The notes under the pieces are model-generated. The model saw nothing but the letters and a program-made list of their open reading frames with translations, ran no database searches and was not told the DNA's origin. Shown here in pieces: positions 21,668 to 32,435 of a stretch of 64,000 bases of DNA. Source of the DNA: Trichostrongylus colubriformis (Eukaryota > Nematoda > Chromadorea > Rhabditida > Trichostrongylidae); assembly GCA_963978905.1 (NCBI GenBank), contig OZ022261.1, positions 22,441,686 to 22,505,685 on the forward strand, in the 5' to 3' direction. How positions within the stretch are numbered: the first letter of the stretch is position 1; the number at the start of each line of letters is the position of its first letter. The position numbers and the translations under genes are program-made.

Positions 21668-22115
21668 CATAATAAATAGTATAATAATATAATACTAAAA
21701 TAATAAAGTGATAATAATATAGTAATATAGTATAATAATATAAAACATAATATAAAAATACATAATAATACAAATAATAATATAGTAATTTAATAATATA
21801 ATAACATAATAATACAATAACATAATAATACAATAATAACATAATAATACAATAAACAATATATTAATACAATAATATAATATTTAAATAATAAAATGAT
21901 AACAATATAATAATATAGTTTAATACAATAATATTGTAATAATAATAGTACTAAAATACTACTAATACTAAATACTACTGAAACACTACTAATAAAATGA
22001 TGTAATAATATAATGATAAAATAATGGTATAATAATATAATAATTTAATAATATTAGTAATGTAATAATATAAATATATAGTAATATAATAATATTAATA
22101 ATATAATAATAATAT
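21668..22115. repeat. (TAA)n-rich microsatellite, right side
   Basis: AATAATA/ATAATATA runs, the complement of the left-hand array, so the two arrays could pair around the palindromic MITE. Confidence 0.85.
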
Positions 22116-22159
22116 GATGTGTATGTAAGTAAACTCTATAGAAAAAAAATGAATTCCGA

Positions 22160-22412
22160 TCGACCTCGACGCCAGTGATGTTACGCGCACAGCGCATGTG
22201 GGCCAGCCAACTGGTAAATGAATAAAATTCGAAAACTTGTTGAAACAGCTATCGCTTATCGAAGGCTGGCACTGATTCGCTCATTTCCGTAACATCACCA
22301 CTTAAATTATAATATAATTCGGATCGAATGTAATAGAGGTGTCTTCAATGAATGTGAAACTGCGTGACACTACCTGCAATTTGAAGGAATCGTGCACGGA
22401 AAAATGAGTTTC
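22160..22412 (+). repeat. Dispersed repeat fragment
   Basis: The 22160-22310 part (GATGTTACGCGCACAG, GCCAACTGGTAAATGAATAA, CAGCTATCGCTTATCGAAGG) resembles the 3' tail of repeat A and matches 28415-28505 in reverse complement. The 22318-22412 part (AGAGGTGTCTTCAATGAATG...) matches 24512-24600 in reverse complement. Confidence 0.6.
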
Positions 22413-22509
22413 TCAGTTACACTCATATCTGTATTACATATGCTTAATAATGGCCGCATGCAAAGTCTCACGCGAAAAATTGAGAGTCGACTAAGATACG
22501 GCTCCTTAA

Positions 22510-23061
22510 AGACAGCATTAGGGGTAATGTGGTAATGGAGGAATCCCTTTACGAAGTCACTCACATGGTAGTCCTGGGCCTAAAAAGGCTACCTGTGGCG
22601 AAATCCCGGTGAAAAAGCGCTCCTGCGAGCTGTAGAAACGCCGCAAAACGCCGCAACCGCCAATATGTCCCGCCTCTTGATAAGTCGATCCCTCCTCCGG
22701 ATGACGTAATTCCCGATTGACTGGGGTGGCAGCGGCCAAGGAGATGCGGCAGGATCGAAGATTTTGCGGCGCGCTTTCGCAGTTTTAGCTTGAAGCTCAC
22801 TCTAAAAAATAGATGCTGTCGTATTCCCGAACTTTCCCTTGTGTTTACTTGGCAACATGCCAATGTAAAACTATATCAGACTACCCGCCTCTTGACGGAC
22901 AGGTCGTCCGCGTCGAGAATCAACAGTGGAAAGGGGGTCTTATTTCTCAGGTTTTTGGCCAATTCCATCCGTTGCTTCTTCACTGTCCTATTACTAGGCA
23001 TCTCGACTTTCACATTCACTACTTCTTTTACTTTTCGTCTGACTTTCCCCTAATCCTGCCT
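22510..23061 (+). mobile_element. TTAA-flanked MITE, copy 1
   Basis: The tips AGACAGCATTAGGGG and CCCCTAATCCTGCCT are inverted repeats, with TTAA at 22506-22509 and 23062-23065; 552 bp. It aligns end to end with the 553 bp copy at 44336-44888, which also has TTAA on both sides. Internal ORFs (minus strand 22863-22561) are present in both copies but diverge, so coding is unlikely. Confidence 0.88.
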
Positions 23062-23065
23062 TTAA

Positions 23066-23800
23066 GGTGGTGACTGAGGGAGTGGAGCCCAACATAGATG
23101 CCCGCTCCAGGGTTCACCGCGGTCAGGGACGCGGGAGCAGAAAGTTGCCTAAGCAGTCCTTTCGTCACTGACCGCGGCGGAAGACGAGCTGAGCATTTAC
23201 TCTGAGGTCGCGCCCCTCCGCCACCATTTTGAAGAGCTGTATTTCAGCCGAGTTCTCAATTTTTCGCGAGGAACTTTGCCTGCTGCTCTTATCAAGCAAA
23301 TGCAACATCTATAAGGGTAACAGCGGAAGTCATTTTTCCGTGCAGGATTGCTTAAATTAGTAAACGGATTCGGTGATTCTTACCTTCAACAATCCCTTGT
23401 CAATGAGGTGAGCATTGTTGTACGTATCCAACATTTTCAAGAGTTTTGAGTGCATCAAAAATATTTTAAAATTGTCAGGTATCTATACCGAACCTTTCAA
23501 AATTTTGAAACTGAATTGCGAAATTCGCATCCAGTTATTGTCGCAACATTGGTATTTCTTCACCCCATATTCAGCATTGCTTTGCAGCCCATGTGCGAAG
23601 GCATCGCGGCTCATGCTTCATCGAGAAGTAATGAAGTAGGTGCGAGAACAGAGGTCAACATTACGTCGCGTAACTCCAATATTTGCTTAAACCTATACTC
23701 AAATGTGTAACTAATAAGCTTATATGATCTATAATCGTCAGATCTGGAAGAATTTGTTTTTTGAAACCTTTTTTATTTTCCACTCATAGTTAGATGTATT
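23066..23800. other. No gene recognised
   Basis: Two overlapping short ORFs at 23415-23710 have no recognised similarity and no clear splice context. Confidence 0.3.
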
Positions 23801-23802
23801 AG

Positions 23803-24480
23803 CACAGGGGCCAAGTGGAGTCACTTTTTCTCCACCGCTTTCAACGCTACATTAGTCAAACTTTAACGGATTCTGCAAGGTGTTTTCACCCGCAAACTCG
23901 AAGGCACGCTTCATAGCATAGCTAAACTCAGCAACAGCCCTCTGCACGAGCAGAATCGGGACTTCCTGCCGAGTCAACGTGATGCGTCACCTCAACTCAG
24001 CAAATTCACAATTTTATCGCCCTCTTTTACAACCTCACCAATGTCTGCCCACATGGTACATAGCTGAACGAATTCATATTGGGTTGGACCTTTGAATATT
24101 CCATTAACTCCAAACTCCCGACGTCAATGTTTTCCGAGAACCAGAACATGCCACTGCCATTGAAACCTCCGGATGCGGGTTTGAGGCAGGAAAAGTGACA
24201 CTTCAGATCATAGTTGGCTGAGCAGCAACAGCTCGGTGACTTACACGAACCGAAGCGTCAGCCCTCAGGAAGGCTTTCACGAAAGATCCACAACGGAAGT
24301 TGGCTCTGCTGTTTTAGACAGACGCTGATGCCGTAGGTGTTTTAAGCTCAACAGCGCCAAATGAAGACTTCATATTCTCATAAAGGTGAAAGTAGTGGAC
24401 CACAGCTTGCTTCTTTCTTGTGGAGGAACATGTTAGGAATAAGATGTTATCATGGAGGAACATGTCTGGAATAAATGCTA
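23803..24480 (+). repeat. Repeat C, copy 1 (diverged TIR element)
   Basis: This aligns with the bounded element at 41444-42165. It starts CACAGGGGCCAAGTGGAGTC and continues through TTCCACCGCTTTCAACGCTAC-like sequence, a GTGATGCGTCACCTCAACTC segment, CCAGAACATGCCACTGCCAT and GGTGAAAGTAGTGGACCACA. The right end is not sharply defined. Confidence 0.6.
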
Positions 24481-24511
24481 TTAAGCATATGTAACATAGA
24501 TATGAGGGCTG

Positions 24512-24600
24512 AAGAACCCATTTTCCGTGCCCGATTCCTCTAAATTGCTTGTAGTGTTACGCAGTTCCACATTCACTGAAGACACCTCTAATACTTAAGC
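24512..24600 (-). repeat. Short dispersed repeat, inverted copy of 22318-22412
   Basis: The reverse complement reads TAGAGGTGTCTTCAGTGAAT, then GTGGAACTGCGTAACACTAC and AATCGGGCACGGAAAATG, matching the other copy with about one mismatch in ten. Confidence 0.55.
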
Positions 24601-26690
24601 TACTTCTACGTCGTCGTTTTCTTAACAAGGTGTTTTCTCCTGCCGCACCAGCGTCAAAGGTAGCTTCTACATTGATGCATCTCTCTTCTAAATCATTTTC
24701 AGTTAAGCGAAGTGCAGAACATTCCTATTAAGTGGCTCCCTCGTCACCGTTGAATCAAAGCGTCACTCAGCGCGAAAAGAAAAAAGTATACCCTTCACAG
24801 TGCACGGTGCTCGGTTCATTCTGAACAGTGATGTTTTCTTCTTTTTGAGCAGCGTGAGAGAGTACTGTTCGTCTTTTGATTATGAAAGAGGAGATGGTAG
24901 TAGGGTCGCTTAGGAGAAAATCTGATGAAAATGCCAAATACATAGGAGACGAGACGACCAAGTGCGCCACCGTGGGGCCATGTTAAGGCAATCACGCATT
25001 GTAGTTACATGCTCGCCCTTTGATCGCGTGAGACCTACGCCGTTGCTGCAGAGCCCTCGCGGGCCACTCACATTACTTGCGCGGGCGGAAACTAAAAATT
25101 CCGATTGGGGGCCTCTCTGCCGGATTTTGGTTTTTGCGTGCATGCAAAAAACTTTGCATGTGACTTGTTGTGAACAAGGATTATGAAACATAGCTGTATG
25201 GGGGAGGGAAGAAAGTGAGTTTCAGTGAACGATTCTTTCTGGAAACTCAAAGAGCAATCTTTAAATCAACGTTCGTCACACACTGTATTCACACACTTGC
25301 ATTGTAAGTAAGCTCTTGTTTCTACGACCTCCACACCTTTCATCGCGTGCCCTTTGAGTACTTCGTAAATGACTTCTCTAATTAAACTACATTTCATGTC
25401 ACCTGCTTCACTGCAAAGTCTCGTCAGTTGCGCTCGCTTAGATTTGACTGAAGACTTTTTATATGTATTTATTTATAGCAGCAAATATTATACATGGCAT
25501 CAATTGTTGTACCAGTGAAATCTGCTATTGGCCAAGTTCCAGAGCCAGATCAACCTTAATCGAGAGAATATTGAGCGATTATCAGCCCCTTAAGCATTGT
25601 TGGCCCGGGTGTTCATCAGCAATGGACACTACTATTAATGATGAGGTGAAAAGGCAGTGTTCTTACGTCAGACATGTCTTCTGCGGATTCTCTGCATATA
25701 ATCCTTCGCACGAATTTGGAACGAATCTTACATTCTTCTTTAAAAATATTCCTAGATCTCAGTTCGCCTTTGCTCCCGAATTTCGAGCTTTGCCTAGTAC
25801 AGTGCTCTGCATAATGATACAGCCACCCATGAATTGTCCGAAAACTCCCTCACGTCGGCACGCCTTTCCCCTTTTGTTTATTCTCTAGGTTGTTTTTTTT
25901 TTTTGAAAGAAGGGTTCCGCTATCGTTCTGGACGGCTGCCGGCACTATCGTCCGGGGACCTAATTTTTCAAAAAGAACCTCAAAAGAGATAATGTCATGG
26001 TGTGGGATGAACCGATCATTCGAATTTTTGTTTCGTTCTCGCAAGGATGAACCATCCGATTACGGTGTCTTCATGCGTCGTACCCTTCTGTCTTCTAGCG
26101 TTTCGAAGTCTTCATCGAAATCTTGTTATGTCATCGAAGCAAGGTAGCAAGTGGAATACAAACATTCTGAAAAACCTCATACGGACCGAGACCATCGAAA
26201 TTTGTGGCTATTCGAAGCAATGGACGATTAGAATCACCATTTTTCTTTTTTTCGTTGTTTCTCGGTTGACTAAGCCTCATTCTATTCAGTGGCTGTATCA
26301 TTTTGCGAAATAGACATTTTCAAAACAAATAAAGAGGAAAACTTTTATATTTCTTAGCCAAAGTTTGGTGTTCTTGCGCGAGTGCAGGTCAACAGTGGCG
26401 ACTCTTTTCACCTGAGGAGTTTTCCCGCATTACTCTGTAAACAACGTTCTTGGACTATTCATGGGTGGCTGTGTCATTATGTAGAGCACTGTATTTCCAA
26501 AAAAATCATTTGATCAGTAGAGACTTTTTAACAAAATTGTAGGGGCCAATGCGCTCCATACTTTGCAATACGGAATGTTTGTGCAGTGAACAGTGGTACA
26601 CATGGAGGGTGTAACGCGACCGTGAGCTCAGATTTGAGACACATCTCGCGATATAAGAGCGGTGTGCATCGTGAAGACTGGACTTCGCAA
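24601..26690. other. No gene recognised; one 141-codon ORF
   Basis: The ORF at 25463-25888 (plus strand) includes CCTSEICYWPSSRARSTLIE and a Cys-rich middle but matches no family I know. It has no clear splice sites and could be chance. Nothing else is supported across this stretch. Confidence 0.3.
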
Positions 26691-26696
26691 CGCGGC

Positions 26697-26950
26697 AACT
26701 ATCTGACTATCACCTTTCCCTTCCTCTGAAATCCTCTCTGGTCAAGAGAGAATTCGTTGACTATGATTTGCTTGCATAGGCGATCGCTGACTCCTTGACT
26801 CTCAAAACCGTGAATTCTGGAAGGAGGGGATCAAGGATCATCCATGTGCCGGTAGAGTGGTGTCGATAACAATGGTGAATACGTTGTTGCCTAATTGTTG
26901 TTTGTTGGAAGAAATAATAATAAAAAGTAATGAATGAAAAAAATCTCTAT
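26697..26950 (+). pseudogene. Mariner (family 2) C-terminal relic
   Basis: The nucleotides track the 3' part of the element at 11511-12395: CTGACTATCACCTTTCCCTT, AAGAGAGAATTCGTTGACTA, GAATACGTTGTTGCCTAATT and the AAAAAAATC start of the right TIR. Stops and shifts are frequent. It ends abruptly inside the TIR at the junction with the next mariner. Confidence 0.75.
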
Positions 26951-26953
26951 GTC

Positions 26954-27811
26954 TCGGACAAATGGTAGTGATGACTTCAGAGATCATAACTCAGCAACGA
27001 GTTAACGAAAATGGATGCGCGAGGCACCGTTGGAATAGGTGTAAGAAGCTCTTCAAAATACAGTCAAACCAACACTCCAAACTAGCTTCATTCCGCCACC
27101 ATGCCGCAAACTTCAAGCCGTCCAGAGACCACATCCACTACGTCATACTCTTTCTATCGCTATCTAGCCAAGAACCCGCGGATATCGAAAGACGCCTAAA
27201 GAAAGTTCACAAGGAGCATTCCCCCGCTAAAAGTAAAGTGTACTTGTGGCATTCGAAGTTTGCGACTATTCCATCGAAGACGAAGACCGCATTTGGTGGA
27301 GCGTACACGGCGTAAAGTACTGGGAGCTGCTCGATGAAGGACATCAGTATCCGCCGACGTCTACATTCGTCGATTACGAGAATTGAAGGCGAATGTCCAA
27401 AAATCGCAACGGCGGCGGTCACATGTCTACTTCCAGCACGACAACGCGAGACCGCACTTTGCAACATTGATCAAGGCCGAGCTGCTCTCCTACAGTTGCT
27501 CCGTGCTTCCACACCCATCGTACTCCCCAGACCTGGCCCCTTCGGATTGTCACCTTTCCTCCTGCCTCCGATGCCAACTGGACGGCCAAGACTTCAAAAC
27601 TCGCGAAGACGTCAAGAAGGTACTCGACAACTTCTCTGAGGTCCAGCCCCCAGCCTTCTGGAGCAAAGGCACCCATGACCTGCGTAGCCGGTATTAGAAG
27701 GTCACCGATAAAGATGGAGCATATTACAAGTGAATCCCAGTTGTCGTTAAAAAGTTGAACGATAAAGATAAATTTTTGTCAATTTGTCCGATTCATATCG
27801 ACTCAACCTAA
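26954..27811 (+). mobile_element. Mariner deletion derivative (family 1, copy 2), 5' TIR lost
   Basis: It starts at TCGGACAAATGGTAG, so about 18-20 nt of the left TIR are missing. The right TIR (ATTTGTCCGATTCATATCGA...CCTAA) is complete and followed by TA. The transposase relic keeps EPADIERRLKKVHKEHSPAK at the front and FQHDNARPHF (second catalytic Asp) plus HPSYSPDLAPSDCHL (third Asp) at 27430-27560. The central deletion junction, GACTATTCCATCGAAGACGA then CATTTGGTGGAGCG, is the same as in copy 1. Confidence 0.88.
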
Positions 27812-28414
27812 TAGGTTAGCAGATTTAGCCATCGTCTTGAAACCATTTACATGCCCCACGTTGCGTGGCAAAATCCTGTCCTAACGAAACACACGTACAT
27901 AAAAGTACCGTCTCCACGCTGTGGGAGGATAGTTCGCTCTGCATATAGCAAGGTGACAACTTAACTGCGCTGGCTATTTATAACGGCGCTAAGGCGAACA
28001 ACCACTAGACACCTAAGTGCATCATGATTAGTAGGAGCTTTGGCAACCACGTGATCTGCGTCCTCACCCTGGCTTCTTTGCTGCATCCTTTGTTTTTTCT
28101 TCCGCGAAGCCGCGAAGCACCTTCGTGAATTCATGCAAGAACAGACATAATTTCTTACATTTCTCTTATTATCTATAATCGCCTTTCCTGGTTTACTCTT
28201 ACCAGTCATCATATCTGATATATAGCAATCAAGAGCCTTTGTCTTCATTATGACTCGAAATACCCACTCAGGATTCTCGCGAGTGGTGCCTTTATCTGTT
28301 CTGTCCTCATGCATTTTATGCTAGAGGCATGGCTGAGTCAAGTCCGTCCATTCATGTATAATTTACACAAACTACCCTTGGGATCCATCGTTACCTTCGA
28401 TCCGAAATATGATT
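27812..28414. other. No gene recognised
   Basis: The 117-codon minus-strand ORF (28314-27961) has no recognised similarity. Confidence 0.3.
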
Positions 28415-28505
28415 TAAGTAGTGATGTTACGGAAAGAGTGAATTGTTGCAAGCCTTCGATAAGCGATAGCCGTTTCAACAAATTTTCAAATTTTATTCAT
28501 TACTG
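28415..28505 (-). repeat. Inverted copy of the 22216-22310 repeat
   Basis: GTGATGTTACGGAAAGAGTG and GCCTTCGATAAGCGATAGCC match the complement of the fragment at 22216-22310. Confidence 0.65.
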
Positions 28506-28509
28506 TAGA

Positions 28510-29180
28510 ACCTAGAAGGCAGAAGAGGAAGTTATAGCGGAGTTACAAATGAACCGGCAGTTTTCCAGCGAAACTGATATGGCATACAAGAATGGCTACC
28601 GAACAATTATTTAGTTCCTATTACATTCATGCGTTACCTGTATGAAAGAGTACCCATTCAATTTTCAGCTGATTATGGAAAGATCTCTCGGGAAATATAG
28701 ATAACGGCGGTGATGTGTCTCGTACTTCTCTACCTGCACACATCTCACCTACTAAGCTATCCGATCGCTATAAAAACAAATCACGAATCATCCCCACTCG
28801 TAGGCGGTCGAAAAATGCTACACGGATGCATTGTTATTAGTGCTTGTGGTGTAGTAAATATGAATGCTACGCCTTCCTCGACACAGGTGTGGGCGAGAGC
28901 CTGTCGAGCTAAACATGAAAACGTATGGAACTGCTGTACGCCAACTTTTTGTTCCAGCCTCGAGCGAATACGGATTCGTCTGCTTCTGCTTTTTACTTAC
29001 AACTAAACGAGCGTCGCGCACGTATTTGCTTCTCTGAGCCCATTGACAGAGGGCCACTGTGAAGAGCTAGCCAAGGGAATCTGGGAGTAGAAGTCAGAAA
29101 GAGTTCCGTTAAGTTGGTGGGCACGAGGAGCAATGAAGAAGGGACAAGTGCTTGGCATGTGGTCGGACAACGTTCCAATG
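28510..29180 (+). repeat. Dispersed repeat B, copy 2 (inverted relative to copy 1)
   Basis: This is a reverse-complement match to 10845-11508 at high identity. Its plus strand carries the related ORF (28710-29006), which shares the peptide ENVWNCCTPTFCSSLERIRI with copy 1 but has a different frame upstream. Confidence 0.7.
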
Positions 29181-29372
29181 AAGCGATGTTGATGGCGCTG
29201 TACCGCACATAATCTTGTGGAATGGCTGGCATGTCATAGTCTACGTGCAGCATGCCTCTTTGCTATCCGATCGCACACGGCAAAGCATTGTCGATCGATC
29301 GCTAAGTGACAATTTCGCAGAAATATCAGAAGGTGCAAAAGTGTGAGATAAGAATAGTGTGTTCAGGCAGTT

Positions 29373-29793
29373 TCATTTTTGACGACGATCGGGCGTCCAC
29401 CGTCTTTGCTGGCCATGATATTCCGCGTAACGATGAAAATTGCTAGGAGGTGGCAAATGTTCACGACGATCATCGTGCATCGATACAGATTCAGTGTGAA
29501 GCAGCGTCGCACGTTTTCTCTGAAACAAAAATGATAAGAATAAAAGCGTGCTTCAAACAAAAAACACTTTCTGTATATTGTTGTCGCGAGTAGTAGGAAG
29601 GCCTACAATTTACCTGAGCTGTTTGACTGAAAAATTTAATCACCTTGGATAGGAGCCAGGACAATGCTTTTTTGATAAATATAACAGTTCTCATTCCGTT
29701 CCCGGACGTGAGAAGCACGCTAAAGACCCATAATTTTAACTCAGTGTTGCCCGCATAACGGAGATCAGCCAGCCCAGTTGCCGAAGGGCAGAC
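29373..29793 (-). CDS. Last two exons of an unrecognised gene
   Basis: Exon 29793-29614 (180 nt, acceptor GCACGCAG, donor CAG|GTAAAT) and terminal exon 29519-29373 (147 nt, acceptor TTTTGTTTCAG) join in phase 0 across a 94 nt intron. Together they give about 108 residues and a stop. The first part has a hydrophobic segment (LWVFSVLLTSGNGMRTVIFI) followed by a basic, possibly amphipathic stretch ending KVIKFFSQTAQ. The tail is hydrophilic and Arg/His-rich (RKRATLLHTESVSMHDDRRE, ending WTPDRRQK). This looks like the membrane-proximal end and cytosolic tail of a membrane protein. No family was recognised, and no upstream exon was identified with confidence. A different frame of the last exon, with a hydrophobic VVNICHLLAIFIV stretch, is also open but does not join in phase. 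Confidence 0.55.
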
Positions 29794-29959
29794 CTGCGTG
29801 CTTCAATATGGAACGCAATCACTATAACAAACTAAAAAAAGTCTCACTGCACGTGCGTACTATATAAAGTGGGCACTAAAGACCTGCAACACTTTCAATA
29901 TTTCTTGCCAGGATGACTTAGAGCACATGCCGATGACATAGAGCATTCCTCCGAATGTG

Positions 29960-30758
29960 TTGGGTTGAGGAATAAGTTCCCGCGGTTTTTTAACCCCGTT
30001 TTCACATTGTTCCCTTCATCTTTCGACGAAGCTCATATATGTTTTCGATAGAGCTCTTTTTCGACACCATGTGTCACCATGTGTCGAAAATGCTCGATTT
30101 CGTTGACGTTTAAATGATCTAAAAAATAGCAAAATTTGATCGAAACAAAAATCGTAAACACCACCTTGTAGAGCGAAAAGAGCTCTATCTTAGAAAACAT
30201 TGTGTCAAATCATTTCATTTTCATTACGCAATTTTGAATTGAAAAAGGTGGAAATTTGTTCATACATGCTAAAATATGAGAGTATACTAAAAGGTGAGTG
30301 ATGTCTTCTTGTAGAGCAAAAAAAAAACTCTATCGAATGCGTGTATGCACATTCTCTTCAACCTCAATGGTAGGCGGAGAGGAGATAACGAGAGTGCACA
30401 CTTTTGCTATGTACTACATTTGTGAGTCTTAAAAACGCAAAAAGTTGAGCGTTTTGAATAAAACGTCGTGCCACTCTGTAGAGCTGAAAAAGCTCCATCG
30501 AAAACATAGACACATACATTTTTTGATCTCGATGGCAGACAAGGAAGATGAGGTGCGCAAGCGCCAGTTAAGGCCTCAGCTTACTTCATTTCCAAACGTC
30601 ATAAATATTAGGTAGTCGGAGGAATCAAGTAACAGATAGTAGCATTTCGTAGAGCAAAAAAAGCGCTATCCAATGCATATACAAGCTTGCCGAAAGATGA
30701 AGGGAACGATGTAAAAAACATGGTAGAAAAACTGCGAGAACTTATTCCTCCACCCAAT
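29960..30758. mobile_element. TIR element with periodic hairpin modules
   Basis: The left end TTGGGTTGAGGAATAAGTTC and right end GAACTTATTCCTCCACCCAA are inverted repeats. Similarity continues about 75 bp inward (TCCCTTCATCTTTCG). Inside are five copies of a TAGAGC(A/G)AAAA(G/A)AGCTCTATC-like hairpin module: one inverted near 30043-30066 and four direct near 30171, 30313, 30477 and 30648, about 140-170 bp apart. No ORF. The target duplication is unclear (TG versus TA). Confidence 0.7.
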
Positions 30759-31319
30759 ACATGTAAGAGGTAATCTCGTCAATTGCAGCAAGAACGGCTC
30801 AAGTTTCAAAACTCGTGCTTGGACACATGTTCAGAACCTCTGTCTATGGAAAGAATTGCTAGTATCTGTGTTGCAGTCCAGAGGATCTCACCTATTACAT
30901 TACAGTCCGTACCAAATGTTTCAGACACCATAAATTACAGTGTCACAAAGAAAATCACTCATTTCACTGTTCGATTTCATTGTTTTCACTGTTCGATTCC
31001 CTGTATGCCATGACCCTAGAATCTTTACATGACAGTGTTTTTTTTTGTTTGGCGATTTTCGAGTTTTTCAACACCGAAAAAATTTTCTTTGATCCAAAAG
31101 TATGCGAACACTTGGGGTGGATCCTGATAAGTAGTATTTGGAACACCCCAGGATAATAGAAACATCAGGATGAAGTGGAACTCAGAGCACCGCTTTTTCT
31201 TGATTCCTGCCTTACATTTGCAACGCCCTGGAAAATGTGACCGTACGCTTCTTTCTAAAAAACGGTTGACACAGGTGTTATCTTGTTTCTAGAGATCTTT
31301 GACACGGTGTACAGCTCTG
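30759..31319. other. No gene recognised
   Basis: A single short plus-strand ORF (30783-31013) with no resemblance to known families. Confidence 0.3.
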
Positions 31320-32110
31320 ATTGTGGTATTCCTGGGGAAATGGGTCTGACTTGAACTTCAGCTATTACTACGCGTAGAAAAGATTTCCACTACTTGAGAG
31401 TGGTACACTTTTCTATGCTCAGGACAAAGTGCCAAGCCTTCTCATCCTCAATTACAATGACTTGCAGATCTTTTGTCTGAAGGGCTACATGGCAAAGATA
31501 ATGGCCACTCATAGTGTTGCCTTGTTTGACTCACTTATTCGGTAAGGCACCCAAACTGCTTATGGTTTCGGCAAGTTACAAACATTTGGAGTACTGCAAA
31601 TTGTTGTATGATTACAGTAGATTTGCTAGAGCCTATCGTGTGCCTATCTTGCCATCCACTTTCAAGCCTCCAAACTTCATTTCCTTCAGTGGCTGTCGGA
31701 TCACCTGTGGCTGGGTGAACAACAGTTCATATCTATCAATTCAAAATGAATGTAGCCGTCTCTGCATGTACAATATGTACGGTGACTCGCTGCTCCATCC
31801 GTTTTGGTTAAGAGGACTCGAACAATCAACAGATCTCTAAATGATTATGGCTTCCAGAAACTATAAGCAGTTTGGGTGCCTTACCGAGCGAGAGAGTCGG
31901 ACAAGGCAGCACTAATAGTAGCCAATATCTTTGCCGTGTTGCCCTTGATAAAAGACCTGCAAGTTTCCATAATTGTTAGATGAAAAGTGGGTACTCTTCC
32001 CTGATCACAGGAAAGTGTACCACTATCAAGTAGTGGAAAATCGTCTCTACGTGCAGTAGTATGCAGCTGGATTTCGAGTCAGACCTATTTTCTCAAAATA
32101 CGGCAAATAA
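31320..32110. repeat. Foldback repeat with arms of about 250 bp
   Basis: The left arm (about 31325-31577: GGGTCTGACTTGAACTTCAG, TTTCCACTACTTGAGAGTGG, TTCGGTAAGGCACCCAAACT) is mirrored at about 31847-32100. The spacer of about 270 bp and part of the left arm carry a 108-codon plus-strand ORF (31514-31840, including YSRFARAYRVPILPSTFKPP) of unknown meaning. Confidence 0.7.
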
Positions 32111-32435
32111 AGCTGTACCTTGTGCGAAGCACCTCTAGAAACTAGGTAATACTTGCTCCAGCCGCTTTCCAGCAAGAAGCGCATTTGACCTCCAACACGG
32201 CCACGTATACCACCACATTGCGAAGATATGGGAAACAAAGAAGGAGAGCCGTGTTTGGAATTCCGTTTCATTCAAATCATTCTATAATATTATCCTGAGA
32301 TGTCCGAATACTATTTGAACAGGCACCTTAGAGTCACATGAGAAGTGAAAAGTTTGATTAACTAACTGCACTAGAGACCTATATCTATGGTTCTCAAATC
32401 GTCGCTTGTGAACTTTTGGGCCAAGAGCGTATATA

